NCBI RefSeq assembly: GCF_046507575.1
Contig: NZ_JBKFEY010000002.1
Coordinates: forward strand, 434,001 to 498,000
DNA length: 64,000 nt
Reading direction: 5' to 3'
Source: Pontitalea aquivivens
Lineage (GTDB): Bacteria > Pseudomonadota > Alphaproteobacteria > Rhodobacterales > Rhodobacteraceae
Both the position numbers and the translations under genes were made by a program. Below are positions 34,862 to 43,421 of this stretch, in pieces. The notes under the pieces were generated by a model. That model had not been told where the DNA came from and made no database searches. It saw only the letters and a program-made list of their open reading frames with translations. The first letter of the stretch is position 1, and each line of letters opens with the position of its first letter.

Positions 34862-35326
34862 ATGCCTGACACCGATTCCCATCCTGCACCCGACCCCGAG
34901 GCGGTAATGCGCGCGGCGCAGCAGTTCATCGAGGCAATCCCCCATGCCAATGCCTGCAATATGCGCATCGAAGAAATCGGCGGCGGCGCGGCGGCGATCT
35001 CGATGCCCTATGACCTGCGGCTGGTGGGTGATCCGCGCACGGGCGTGGTGCATGGCGGGGCGGTTTCGGCCTTGATGGATACCTGTTGCGGGGCAGCGGT
35101 GATGTCGCATCCCGACGGGCCGGCGGTCACCGCCACCATCGACCTGCGGATTGATTACATGCGCGCGGCCACACCCGGCCAGCGCATCATCGCGCGGGCG
35201 ACCTGCCATCACGTCACCCGCAGCGTCGCCTTCGTGCGTGCCACCGCCCATGATGAAGAAGACGGCCCCCCCGTGGCCACCGCCACCGGCGCCTTTACAG
35301 TCGATCGTTCCAAAGGTGCGCCATGA
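34862..35326 (+). CDS. PaaI-type hotdog thioesterase, copy 1
   Basis: 154 aa hotdog-fold protein. GDPRTGVVHGGAVSALMDTC (with the HGG turn that begins the central helix) and ATIDLRIDYMRAATPGQ are the family hallmarks, together with the acid residue in LMDTCCG. These enzymes hydrolyse acyl-CoA or aryl-CoA thioesters in the cytoplasm; the chain specificity is not evident. The ATG at 34862 has AAGGAC upstream. The stop overlaps the next thioesterase start (ATGA), so the pair is translationally coupled. Confidence 0.88.
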   Translation: MPDTDSHPAPDPEAVMRAAQQFIEAIPHANACNMRIEEIGGGAAAISMPYDLRLVGDPRTGVVHGGAVSALMDTCCGAAVMSHPDGPAVTATIDLRIDYMRAATPGQRIIARATCHHVTRSVAFVRATAHDEEDGPPVATATGAFTVDRSKGAP

Positions 35327-35859
35327 CCCGGCCAAAGCCCGAACCCGTTCAGGTCGTCAAGCAACGCCGTGATGCGGCGCTGCGCGCGCTGGTCTCTGGC
35401 GTGCCCTATATCCAGTTTCTGGGCATCGAATTCGAACGCCGCGGCGATGAGCTGACGGCGATCCTGCCCTTTGACGAAAAGCTGATCGGCAACCCGATGT
35501 TGCCCGCGCTGCATGGCGGCGTCACCGCGGCCTTCCTTGAGGTCGCCGCGATCATCGAGCTAAGCTGGTCAACCCTCTGGGAAGATGTGGAAAGCGGCCG
35601 GATAGCCCTGTCCGGTCTGGATTCGCTGCACATGCCGCGCCTGCCCAAGACCATCGACTTCACGCTTGATTACCTGCGATCGGGCCTGCCGCGTGACGCC
35701 TATGCGCGCGCGCGCGTCAACCGGTCGGGCCGGCGCTACGCCAGCGTCCATGTCGAGGCCTGGCAGGACAACCGCGCGCGCCTGTTCGCGCAGGGGACGG
35801 GTCATTTCCTGATGCCGGATCGCGATCCGAAGGCCCCCGTGGCCCGGGCCCGGACTTGA
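35323..35859 (+). CDS. PaaI-type hotdog thioesterase, copy 2
   Basis: 178 aa. LPALHGGVTAAFLEVAAII is the hotdog helix segment and DFTLDYLRSGLPRDAYARA the following strand pair. It is longer than copy 1 and diverged from it, so the two may act on different CoA esters or form a heteromer; both are inference. It begins with ATGA overlapping the stop of copy 1 and ends in TTGA overlapping the MATE gene, forming a tight three-gene unit. Confidence 0.85.
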   Translation: MTRPKPEPVQVVKQRRDAALRALVSGVPYIQFLGIEFERRGDELTAILPFDEKLIGNPMLPALHGGVTAAFLEVAAIIELSWSTLWEDVESGRIALSGLDSLHMPRLPKTIDFTLDYLRSGLPRDAYARARVNRSGRRYASVHVEAWQDNRARLFAQGTGHFLMPDRDPKAPVARART

Positions 35860-37166
35860 CCGATCGGATCAGCAACCGCCGCGTTCTGGCGATTGCCTTG
35901 CCCATCGTGCTGTCGAACGCGACGGTGCCGATCCTGGGGGCGGTCGATACCGCCGTGGTCGGGCAGCTGGGTCAGGCCGCGCCGATCGGGGCGGTCGGCA
36001 TCGGCGCGATCATCCTCGCCTCGCTCTACTGGGTCTTTGGCTTTCTGCGCATGGGCACGTCGGGGCTTGTCGCGCAGGCGCATGGCGCGGGCGACCGGGC
36101 CGAGGTCGCGGCCGGCCTGATGCGCGCGCTACTGGTCGCGGGCGCGGCGGGGCTTGCCCTGATCACGCTGCAGGGGCCGCTTTTCACCGCGGCCTTCCAC
36201 CTCGCCCCCGCCTCGGATCAGGTTGAAACCCTTGCGCAATCCTATCTGTCACTGCGCATCTGGGGGGCCCCGGCCACCATCGCGCTTTATGCCCTGACCG
36301 GCTGGCTGATCGCGCTGGAACGGACGCGGGCGGTTCTGGTGATCCAGCTGTGGATGAACGGGCTGAACGTGGTGCTGGATCTGTGGTTCGTGCTGGGGCT
36401 TGGCTGGGGGGTGCCCGGTGTCGCCACTGCCACGCTGATCGCGGAATGGTCGGGTGTGGCCCTTGCGCTGGCCCTGGCGCGCGGTGCCTTTGCGGGCGGC
36501 TATTGGCGCGACGTGGGCAGGGTCTTCGATCGGCCAAACCTGTGGCGCATGGCGCGGGTCAATACCGACATCATGATCCGTTCGATCCTGTTGCAGGCCA
36601 GCTTCACCACCTTTCTGTTCCTGGGCGCAGCGCAGGGGGACGTGCGGCTTGCCGCCAATCAGGTGCTGCTGCAATTCCTGGAAATCACCGCCTATGCGCT
36701 TGATGGCTTTGCCTTCGCCGCCGAGGCGCTGGTGGGCCAGGCCGTGGGCGCGCGATCGGTGCCGCGCCTGCGCCGGGCCGCGATCGTGACCGCGCAATGG
36801 GGCGTTGGGGGGGCGGTGCTGCTGGGGCTGACGTTCTTTCTTGCCGGTCCCGCGATCATCGATCTGATGACCACCGCCCCCGAGGTTCGCCAGACCGCGC
36901 GCGATTACCTGCCCTGGCTGGTGATCGCCCCGCTGATCGGCATCGCCAGCTGGATGTTCGATGGCATTTTCATCGGTGCCACGCTGACACGCGAAATGCG
37001 CAATACCATGCTGCTTTCGGTCGCGATTTATGCAGCGGCACTTGCCGCGCTGGTGCCAGGGTTCGGAAATCACGGCCTTTGGGCCGCGCTGATGGTCCTG
37101 AATGCCACGCGCGGCCTGACGATGGCGCGCCTATACCCGCGCGCGGAACACAGGGCAGGCGCCTGA
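35856..37166 (+). CDS. MATE-family efflux transporter (DinF group)
   Basis: 436 aa with twelve predicted membrane helices in two six-helix halves (start: RVLAIALPIVLSNATVPILG; second half from RMARVNTDIMIRSILLQASF). The ALDGFAFAAEALVGQAVGAR segment is typical of the DinF/NorM families, which export drugs or metabolites using Na+ or H+ gradients. The only sensible start is TTG at 35856, overlapping the stop of the thioesterase (TTGA). The coupling to two thioesterases suggests that it may export a product of their reaction. A repeat copy follows its stop. Confidence 0.88.
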   Translation: MTDRISNRRVLAIALPIVLSNATVPILGAVDTAVVGQLGQAAPIGAVGIGAIILASLYWVFGFLRMGTSGLVAQAHGAGDRAEVAAGLMRALLVAGAAGLALITLQGPLFTAAFHLAPASDQVETLAQSYLSLRIWGAPATIALYALTGWLIALERTRAVLVIQLWMNGLNVVLDLWFVLGLGWGVPGVATATLIAEWSGVALALALARGAFAGGYWRDVGRVFDRPNLWRMARVNTDIMIRSILLQASFTTFLFLGAAQGDVRLAANQVLLQFLEITAYALDGFAFAAEALVGQAVGARSVPRLRRAAIVTAQWGVGGAVLLGLTFFLAGPAIIDLMTTAPEVRQTARDYLPWLVIAPLIGIASWMFDGIFIGATLTREMRNTMLLSVAIYAAALAALVPGFGNHGLWAALMVLNATRGLTMARLYPRAEHRAGA

Positions 37167-37171
37167 TGCCC

Positions 37172-37219
37172 CTTCATCTTGCCCGAAATACCTCGGGGGT
37201 GCGGGGGCAGCGCCCCCGC
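37172..37219 (-). repeat. Dispersed intergenic repeat, copy f (long form, 3' of trpS)
   Basis: CTTCATCTTGCCCGAAATA (37172-37190), a G-rich spacer and the perfect dyad GCGGGGGC-AGC-GCCCCCGC (37201-37219). In trpS orientation the hairpin starts 8 bp after the stop and is followed by TATTTCGGGCAAGATGAAG, as in copy b. Confidence 0.75.
37201..37219. terminator. Hairpin between MATE and trpS genes
   Basis: 8-bp perfect GC stem with an AGC loop between convergent genes; no U-run next to it. It is part of repeat copy f and probably ends trpS transcription. Confidence 0.55.
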
Positions 37220-37227
37220 CGCGCGGC

Positions 37228-38268
37228 TCAGCGCGACCGCACCATCCCCATGATCTCATAGGTCCGTTCCAGGATCGGCCGGGCGATCGCATCGGCGCGC
37301 GCGGCACCTTCGCCCAGGATCCGGTCGATCTCGGCCGGGTCGGCCGCCAGGCGCTTCATCTCAAGGCTGATCGGTTCCAGCTTGGCCACGGCCAGATCGG
37401 CCAGCGCGGGCTTGAAGGTGCCGAACTGGGCGCCTGCGAAATCGGTGATCACCTGCTCGGGCGCATGCCCGGCCAGGGCGGCATATATGTTGACCAGATT
37501 GCGCGCCTCGGGGCGGTCCTTCAGGCCTTCCAGCGTGTCGGGCAGGGGCTCGGGGTCGGTCTTGGCCTTGCGGATCTTTTTCGCGATCGCATCGGCATCA
37601 TCGGTCAGGTTGATCCGGCTGGCATCCGAAGGGTCGGATTTCGACATCTTCTTGGTGCCGTCGCGCAGGCTCATGACCCGGGTCGCGGCGCCTTCGATCA
37701 CCGGCTCGGGGATCGGGAAGAAATCGACCTTGTAGTCGTGGTTGAACTTGGCCGCGATGTCGCGGGTCAGTTCCACATGCTGTTTCTGATCCTCGCCCAC
37801 CGGCACCTGGGTCGCGTGATACAGCAGGATGTCCGCAGCCATCAGCGAGGGATAGGCATAAAGCCCAAGGCTCACATGTTCGGTGTTCTTGCCGGCCTTG
37901 TCCTTGAACTGCGTCATCCGGTTCATCCAGCCCAGACGCGCCACGCAGTTGAACAGCCATCCCAGTTCCGCATGCGCGCCGACCTGGCTTTGATTGAACA
38001 GGATGGACCGCGACGGATCCACGCCCGCGGCGATGAAGCCCGCCGCCGCCTCACGCGTCTGGCGGCGCAGCGCCTCGGGGTCCTGCCAGACGGTGATCGC
38101 GTGCAGGTCCACCAGGCAATAGATCGTCTCGATCCCCTCGTCCTGCTTTTCGGCGAACCGCTTCAGCGCGCCCAGATAGTTGCCCAGCGTCAACCCGCCC
38201 GAGGGCTGAATGCCGGAAAAGATCCGGGGTTTGAAGGCGGCATTGGGGGTCTGGGCTTCGGCGGTCAT
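37228..38268 (-). CDS. trpS: Tryptophanyl-tRNA synthetase
   Basis: 346 aa class Ic synthetase. FSGIQPSGGLTLGNYLGAL carries the HIGH-like signature in the usual GNYLGA form, GEDQKQHVELTRDIA the substrate pocket, and KMSKSDPSD the KMSKS loop. It charges tRNA-Trp in the cytoplasm. GGAGCG eight bases before the ATG at 38268 favours that start over the GTG two codons upstream. It is divergent from the rhomboid-like gene, with about 100 bp between them. Confidence 0.96.
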   Translation of the reverse strand: MTAEAQTPNAAFKPRIFSGIQPSGGLTLGNYLGALKRFAEKQDEGIETIYCLVDLHAITVWQDPEALRRQTREAAAGFIAAGVDPSRSILFNQSQVGAHAELGWLFNCVARLGWMNRMTQFKDKAGKNTEHVSLGLYAYPSLMAADILLYHATQVPVGEDQKQHVELTRDIAAKFNHDYKVDFFPIPEPVIEGAATRVMSLRDGTKKMSKSDPSDASRINLTDDADAIAKKIRKAKTDPEPLPDTLEGLKDRPEARNLVNIYAALAGHAPEQVITDFAGAQFGTFKPALADLAVAKLEPISLEMKRLAADPAEIDRILGEGAARADAIARPILERTYEIMGMVRSR

Positions 38269-38367
38269 GGTCACGCTCCGATCCGGCGGGCTGGAAATCT
38301 GTTCCCCGCTCGCTTATCGCTAAAGCGCGCGGGGCGTCAACCGGACCCCGGCTTTGGGAGTATGCCG

Positions 38368-39051
38368 ATGCGCGAGGGCTTTGACGAACATCCGATCAAT
38401 CCGTTGCCGCCAGTGGTCTGGCTGCTGGCGCTGCCGATCCTTGCGGGGGAACTGGCCTTCGGGCTGGGGCAGGCGGGGTTTGCGGGGGAACTGGCGCGCG
38501 GCTGGCGGCTGGATGCGTTGCAGCGATTTGCCTTCGCGCCCGACATTTTCCGGGCGATGATCGATCAGGGCATCTGGCCCGTGAACCATCTGGCGCGCAT
38601 CCTGGCCTATTCCTTTGTCCATGCCTCGCTGACCCACGCGCTGATGGTGCTGGTCTTCATCCTGGCCCTTGGCAAGATGGTAGGCGAGCTGTTTTCCCTG
38701 CCCGCCGTTCTGGCGGTCTTTTTCGGCGGGGCCGTCGCGGGGGCGGTGGCCTATGCGCTGGTGCCGGGTATGACCGCGCCGATCTATGGCGGCTATCCGG
38801 CGGTCTATGGGCTGGTGGGCGCCTTCACCTGGATCCTCTGGACCCGGCTGGGCCAAAGCCATGACAACCGGGCCCGCGCCTTCACGCTGATCGGCTTTTT
38901 GCTGGGGATCCAGCTGATCTTTGGCCTGTTGTTCGGCACCAGCCCCGACTGGATCGCGGAACTGGTGGGGTTTGCCACGGGTTTTGGCCTGTCATTTCTG
39001 GTGGCGCCGGGTGGCTGGCGGCGTGCGCTGCAGCGGCTGCGCCAGCGATGA
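38368..39051 (+). CDS. Rhomboid-family membrane protein lacking catalytic Ser and His
   Basis: 227 aa with six to seven membrane helices. The rhomboid fold is recognisable (YSFVHASLTHALMVLVFILA, then VFFGGAVAGAVAYALVPG, then YGGYPAVYGLVGAFTW). The segment that in active rhomboids reads GASGAVFGLLGAF is here GGYPAVYGLVGAF (141-153), so the nucleophile Ser is Tyr; the helix-6 segment that normally has AH-x-x-G reads AELVG (197-201), so the catalytic His is Glu. It is therefore a pseudoprotease, perhaps iRhom/derlin-like in binding membrane clients. GGGAG at 7 bp favours 38368 over the ATG at 38362. It ends 1 bp from murJ. Confidence 0.75.
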   Translation: MREGFDEHPINPLPPVVWLLALPILAGELAFGLGQAGFAGELARGWRLDALQRFAFAPDIFRAMIDQGIWPVNHLARILAYSFVHASLTHALMVLVFILALGKMVGELFSLPAVLAVFFGGAVAGAVAYALVPGMTAPIYGGYPAVYGLVGAFTWILWTRLGQSHDNRARAFTLIGFLLGIQLIFGLLFGTSPDWIAELVGFATGFGLSFLVAPGGWRRALQRLRQR

Positions 39052-39052
39052 C

Positions 39053-40597
39053 CTAGCCCCGGCGGCGCAAGAGCCGCATCAGATCGGTCGCGCGATAAGC
39101 CCCGATCAGCGCGCCAAGGCCGAAATAGACCGTCATCCCGGCCAGGCACAAAACCGCCAGCGCCAGATAGCGCGATCCGGGCGCGACCAGCGCCGCCGCC
39201 ATCGCGCCCGCCAGCGCCCAAAGTGCCAGCCCCATCACCGCCGAGGCCGCAAGGATACGCCACAGCCGCGACCAGAACCGCGCATCGGGTCGCGCCGCAT
39301 CGCCCATCCGCCGCGCGCCGAACCACAGCTGCGCCACCATCACCCAGCCCGAAACGCTGGTCGCCAGGGCCGCCGCCATGAACCCCATCACCGGCATCAT
39401 GCCCACCGCAAAGCCCGCGTTCACGATCATCGACCCCACCGCATACAGGAACGGGCGCCGGGTATCTTCGCGCGCATAGTATAGCGGCTGCAGCACCTTT
39501 TGCAGAACGAAGGCGGGCAGGCCCAGCCCATAGGCCGCCAGCGCCAGCGCGGTGGCGCTGGTATCGGCCGCCGTCCAGACGCCCCGGTCATACAGGACCG
39601 AGATCAGCGGCGTTGCGATCACCACAAGCGCCACTGCCGCCGGAACGGTCAGGAACAGCGCGAATTCCGCCCCGCGCGAGAAACTTTCCCGCCCCGCCAC
39701 CGCATCGCCCGCGCGCAGCTGGCGCGACAGCGCGGGCAGCAGGACCGTGCCGATCGCAATGCCCACCACGCCCAGCGGCAGCTGATACAGCCGGTCGGCA
39801 TAGGACAGCCAGGCCACCGCCCCTTCGGTGAAAGAGGCGACCTGCCGCCCCACCAGCAGGTTGATCTGCACCACGCCACCCGCCAGAACCGCCGGCCCCG
39901 CGATGATCAGAAGCCGCTTCAGATCCGGCGTCATCCGGGGCCAGCCCGGCCGCAGGCCATAGCCAAGACGGCGCGCGGAAAACCAGGTGAAAGCCAGCTG
40001 CGCGATGCCCGTCAGCGGCACGGTCCAGGCCAGCGTCAGCCCCATGTCCCAGCCCGCCTGTGCGCCGGTCCACATGGCGGCGATGAACATCAGGTTCATC
40101 AGCACCGGCACAAAGGACGCCTCGGTGAACCGGCCAAAGGCGTTCAGCACCCCCGACAGCAACGCCACGAGGCTGATGAACAGGATGTAGGAAAAGGCGA
40201 TCCGCCCGAACAGAACCGCCATGTCGAACCGCGCATCGCCCGCAAAGCCCGACGCCATCAGCCACACCAGCCCCGGCATCGCCAGCGTGCCCAGAACGGT
40301 AAAGCCGATCAGCACCGCCGACAGGCCCGCGAAGGCATCCTGCGCAAAGTCCCTGGCATCCTCGCCCGATTCCAGCTTTTTGGAAAAGATCGGCACGAAG
40401 GCCATGTTGAACGCGCCTTCGGCGAAAAAGCGGCGGAACATGTTGGGCAGGGAAAAGGCGATCAGAAAAGCCTCGGCCACCGGGCCCGCGCCCAGATAGG
40501 CCGCCATCATCACATCGCGGACAAAGCCCACCACCCGGCTGACCAGCGTCCAGCTGCCCACCGTCAGGAAACCGCGCATCAGCCGGATCGGCGCCAT
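39053..40597 (-). CDS. murJ: Lipid II flippase MurJ (MviN)
   Basis: 514 aa with about fourteen membrane helices. The N-terminal MRGFLTVGSWTLVSRVVGFV and RDVMMAAYLGAGPVAEAFLIA and the RRFFAEGAFNMAFVPIFS segment are the family signatures (MOP superfamily). It flips lipid II across the inner membrane for peptidoglycan synthesis. Its ATG overlaps the glnD stop (TGATG), so it is translationally coupled to glnD, an order common in alphaproteobacteria. It converges on the rhomboid-like gene. Confidence 0.95.
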   Translation of the reverse strand: MAPIRLMRGFLTVGSWTLVSRVVGFVRDVMMAAYLGAGPVAEAFLIAFSLPNMFRRFFAEGAFNMAFVPIFSKKLESGEDARDFAQDAFAGLSAVLIGFTVLGTLAMPGLVWLMASGFAGDARFDMAVLFGRIAFSYILFISLVALLSGVLNAFGRFTEASFVPVLMNLMFIAAMWTGAQAGWDMGLTLAWTVPLTGIAQLAFTWFSARRLGYGLRPGWPRMTPDLKRLLIIAGPAVLAGGVVQINLLVGRQVASFTEGAVAWLSYADRLYQLPLGVVGIAIGTVLLPALSRQLRAGDAVAGRESFSRGAEFALFLTVPAAVALVVIATPLISVLYDRGVWTAADTSATALALAAYGLGLPAFVLQKVLQPLYYAREDTRRPFLYAVGSMIVNAGFAVGMMPVMGFMAAALATSVSGWVMVAQLWFGARRMGDAARPDARFWSRLWRILAASAVMGLALWALAGAMAAALVAPGSRYLALAVLCLAGMTVYFGLGALIGAYRATDLMRLLRRRG

Positions 40598-43359
40598 CAG
40601 CGTCCGGCCCTTTCCGCGCCCGCCCGGATCGCCTCGCGCAGCTTCTTGTCCAGCGCCTCTTGCTTGGCCCTGGCATGCAGCTTCAGGCCGAACATGTCCT
40701 TGACGTAGAAGGCATCCACCACCTGCGCGCCGAAGGTCGCGATCACGGCGCTGGCGATGTAGATGTTGTTGGCTGCCAGTGTCCGCGTCAGATCATACAG
40801 CAGGCCGGGGCGGTCGCGGGTGTCGACCTCGATGATCGTGTAGATTTCCGATCCTTCATTGTCGAAGGTGATATGGGTGGGAAAGCGGAATTCGCGTTCG
40901 CGCTTCTTGATCTTGTCGCGGTCGATCAGCGCGTCACGCGCCACGACTTCGCCCCTCAGCGTCTTTTCGATCATCTGGCGCAGGCGGGGCAGCTTGTCGG
41001 CCTCATAGGGGTGGCCCTCGGTATCCTGCACCCAGAAGACGGCGGTGGCATAGCCGTCCTTTGAGGTATAGGTGCGCGCATCCACCACATTGGCCCCCAC
41101 CAGCGCCAGCGCGCCCGCAAGGCGCGAAAAGATGCCCGGATGATCCGCCAGAGCAAAGGCCGCGCGCGTGGCATCGTGATCGGGGTCGGGATGCAGGTCG
41201 ATGCGGATTTCGTCATCGCCAATGCCGCGCAGCAGATGGGCAAATACCACCTGCGTCGCCGTGGTCAGCCCCTGCCAGTAGGGCGCGTAATGGCGTGCCA
41301 GTTCAGCCCGCACCTCGCGCTGGTCCCAGTCGGCCAGCGCCTCGCGCAGGGCGCGCTTGGATTCGCTTTCGCGCTTGTCGCGATTGATCGCCTCAAGCCC
41401 GTTTTCCAGCATCTCGGCGGTTTCGGCATGAAGGCGGCGCAAAAGCATCGCTTTCCAGTTGTTCCAGGTGCCGGGGCCCACGCCGCGAATGTCGCAGACC
41501 GTCAGAACCGTCAGCAGATCCAGCCGCCTTTTCGTTTTTACCGCCTTGGCGAAATCGCGCAGCGTTCGCGGGTCTGACAGGTCGCGTTTCTGCGCCACGT
41601 CGGACATCAGCAGGTGATAGCGCACCAGCCATTCCACCGTTTCACATTCCTCTGGCGACAGGCCCAGCCGCGGGGCGACCTTGCGCGCGATCTGGGCACC
41701 CAGGATGGCGTGATCCTCGGGGCGGCCCTTGCCGATGTCATGCAGCAGCAGCGCCACATAAAGCACCCGGCGGTTTACCCCCGCCTTCAGGATGTGGGAT
41801 GAGACCGGCAGTTCCTCGACCAGTTCGCCCCGTTCAATCTGCGCCAGGGTGGAAATGCACTGGATAGTGTGCTCGTCCACCGTGTAGTGGTGATAGACGT
41901 TGAACTGCATCATCGCCACGATCGGCTCAAATTCCGGGATGAAGGCGGCCAGCACGCCCAGTTCGTTCATCCGCCGCAGCGCGCGTTCGGGGTTGCCGTG
42001 TTTCAGCAGCAGATCCAGAAAGATGCGCGTGGCCTCGCGGTCTTCGCGCAATGTGTCGTCGATCAGGTCCAGGTTCGCCGCCACAAGCCGCATCGCCTTG
42101 GGGTGGATCAGCATTCCGGTGCGCAGGGCTTCCTCGAACAGCCGCAACAGGTTCAGCGGGGCGGTCAGGAAAGCCTGCGGATCGGCCACGCTGATGCGGT
42201 TGTTGTCGTCGAGCCAGGGCCCTTTCAGCTTGCGCCGGCGACGGAAGATGCGTTCCAGCATCGGTGCGCGCTTGACGTGACGGGCCTCCAGCTCGGTCAG
42301 GAAAATGCGGGTGACCTCGCCCACGCGGGTGGCGTGGCGGAAATAGTCCTGCATGAAGATTTCCACGCCGCGCCGGCCGGTCATGTCTTCATAGCCCATA
42401 CGGCGGGCCACCTCGACCTGCATGTCGAAGGTCAACTGATCGGATGCGCGCCGCGCGATCAGGTGCAGATGGCAGCGCACCGCCCACAGGAAATCCTCGG
42501 CCCCGCGGAAATGTTCGTATTCCTCACGCGTGAAAACGCCCAGCGCGACCAGTTCGGCGGCCTTGTCGACCTGGTGGATGTATTTAGCGATCCAGTACAG
42601 CGTCTGCAGGTCGCGCAGCCCGCCCTTGCCCTCTTTCACGTTGGGTTCCAGCACATAACGCTGGCCACCCTGGCGTTTGTGGCGTTCGGCGCGCTCGATC
42701 AGCTTGGCTTCGATGAATTCGGCCCCGGTGCCGCGGAACAGGTCGGTGCGCAGCCGTTCGCCCAGGTCTTCGGCCAGCGATCGCTGCCCGCCGATGAAGC
42801 GGTGTTCCAGCAGCGCGGTGCGGATCGTGTAATCCTCACGCCCAAGGCGGATGCAATCTTCGACCGTGCGCGCGGCATGGCCAACCTTCAGCTTCAGGTC
42901 CCACAGCATGTAAAGCATGCTTTCGATGACGCTTTCGGCCCAGGGCGTGATCTTCCAGGGGGTCAGGAACAGCAGGTCCACATCGGACCCCGGCGCCATT
43001 TCGGCCCGGCCATAGCCGCCCACGGCAACCAGAGCGATCTGTTCGCCCTCGGTGGGGGTGGGCAGCGGGTGCAGTACCGTCAGCGCCACGCGCAGGATCG
43101 CGCGCACGATCCCGTCGGTCAGTGTCGCATAGGCGCGCACCGTGTCGCGCGCGGCGCGGGGATGGGTGGCAAATTCGGCCTCGACCGTGGCGGCGGCCTC
43201 TTCGCGGGCCTGGGCCAGGAATCTGACCGTGGCGGCGCGGATGTCACGGTCGTCGGTCAGCCCTGCGATGGCGGCATCGATCGCCTCATCCAGCGCGCTT
43301 TGATCCAGAAGCAGGGGCGCCCCGGCATCGGCCGGGGCGAAGGCGGTTGTGTCGGTCAC
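40597..43359 (-). CDS. glnD: [Protein-PII] uridylyltransferase / uridylyl-removing enzyme
   Basis: 920 aa. The nucleotidyltransferase domain has PGSDVDLLFL near residue 125, the HD domain HDIGKGRPEDHAILG near residue 540, and the last ~190 residues hold two ACT domains (GIFSRLAGALALVGANVVDA; DRPGLLYDLTRTLAANNIYI). It senses glutamine and adds or removes UMP on PII proteins, so it sets nitrogen control. The start is GTG at 43359, with GGAAGTG upstream; no ATG fits. The stop overlaps murJ. Confidence 0.96.
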   Translation of the reverse strand: MTDTTAFAPADAGAPLLLDQSALDEAIDAAIAGLTDDRDIRAATVRFLAQAREEAAATVEAEFATHPRAARDTVRAYATLTDGIVRAILRVALTVLHPLPTPTEGEQIALVAVGGYGRAEMAPGSDVDLLFLTPWKITPWAESVIESMLYMLWDLKLKVGHAARTVEDCIRLGREDYTIRTALLEHRFIGGQRSLAEDLGERLRTDLFRGTGAEFIEAKLIERAERHKRQGGQRYVLEPNVKEGKGGLRDLQTLYWIAKYIHQVDKAAELVALGVFTREEYEHFRGAEDFLWAVRCHLHLIARRASDQLTFDMQVEVARRMGYEDMTGRRGVEIFMQDYFRHATRVGEVTRIFLTELEARHVKRAPMLERIFRRRRKLKGPWLDDNNRISVADPQAFLTAPLNLLRLFEEALRTGMLIHPKAMRLVAANLDLIDDTLREDREATRIFLDLLLKHGNPERALRRMNELGVLAAFIPEFEPIVAMMQFNVYHHYTVDEHTIQCISTLAQIERGELVEELPVSSHILKAGVNRRVLYVALLLHDIGKGRPEDHAILGAQIARKVAPRLGLSPEECETVEWLVRYHLLMSDVAQKRDLSDPRTLRDFAKAVKTKRRLDLLTVLTVCDIRGVGPGTWNNWKAMLLRRLHAETAEMLENGLEAINRDKRESESKRALREALADWDQREVRAELARHYAPYWQGLTTATQVVFAHLLRGIGDDEIRIDLHPDPDHDATRAAFALADHPGIFSRLAGALALVGANVVDARTYTSKDGYATAVFWVQDTEGHPYEADKLPRLRQMIEKTLRGEVVARDALIDRDKIKKREREFRFPTHITFDNEGSEIYTIIEVDTRDRPGLLYDLTRTLAANNIYIASAVIATFGAQVVDAFYVKDMFGLKLHARAKQEALDKKLREAIRAGAERAGR

Positions 43360-43421
43360 GTCGGTGTCACTTCCTGAATCTGGCCTTGCTTGCGGGCCGG
43401 GCGCGGATCGGGGGGCCGGGG

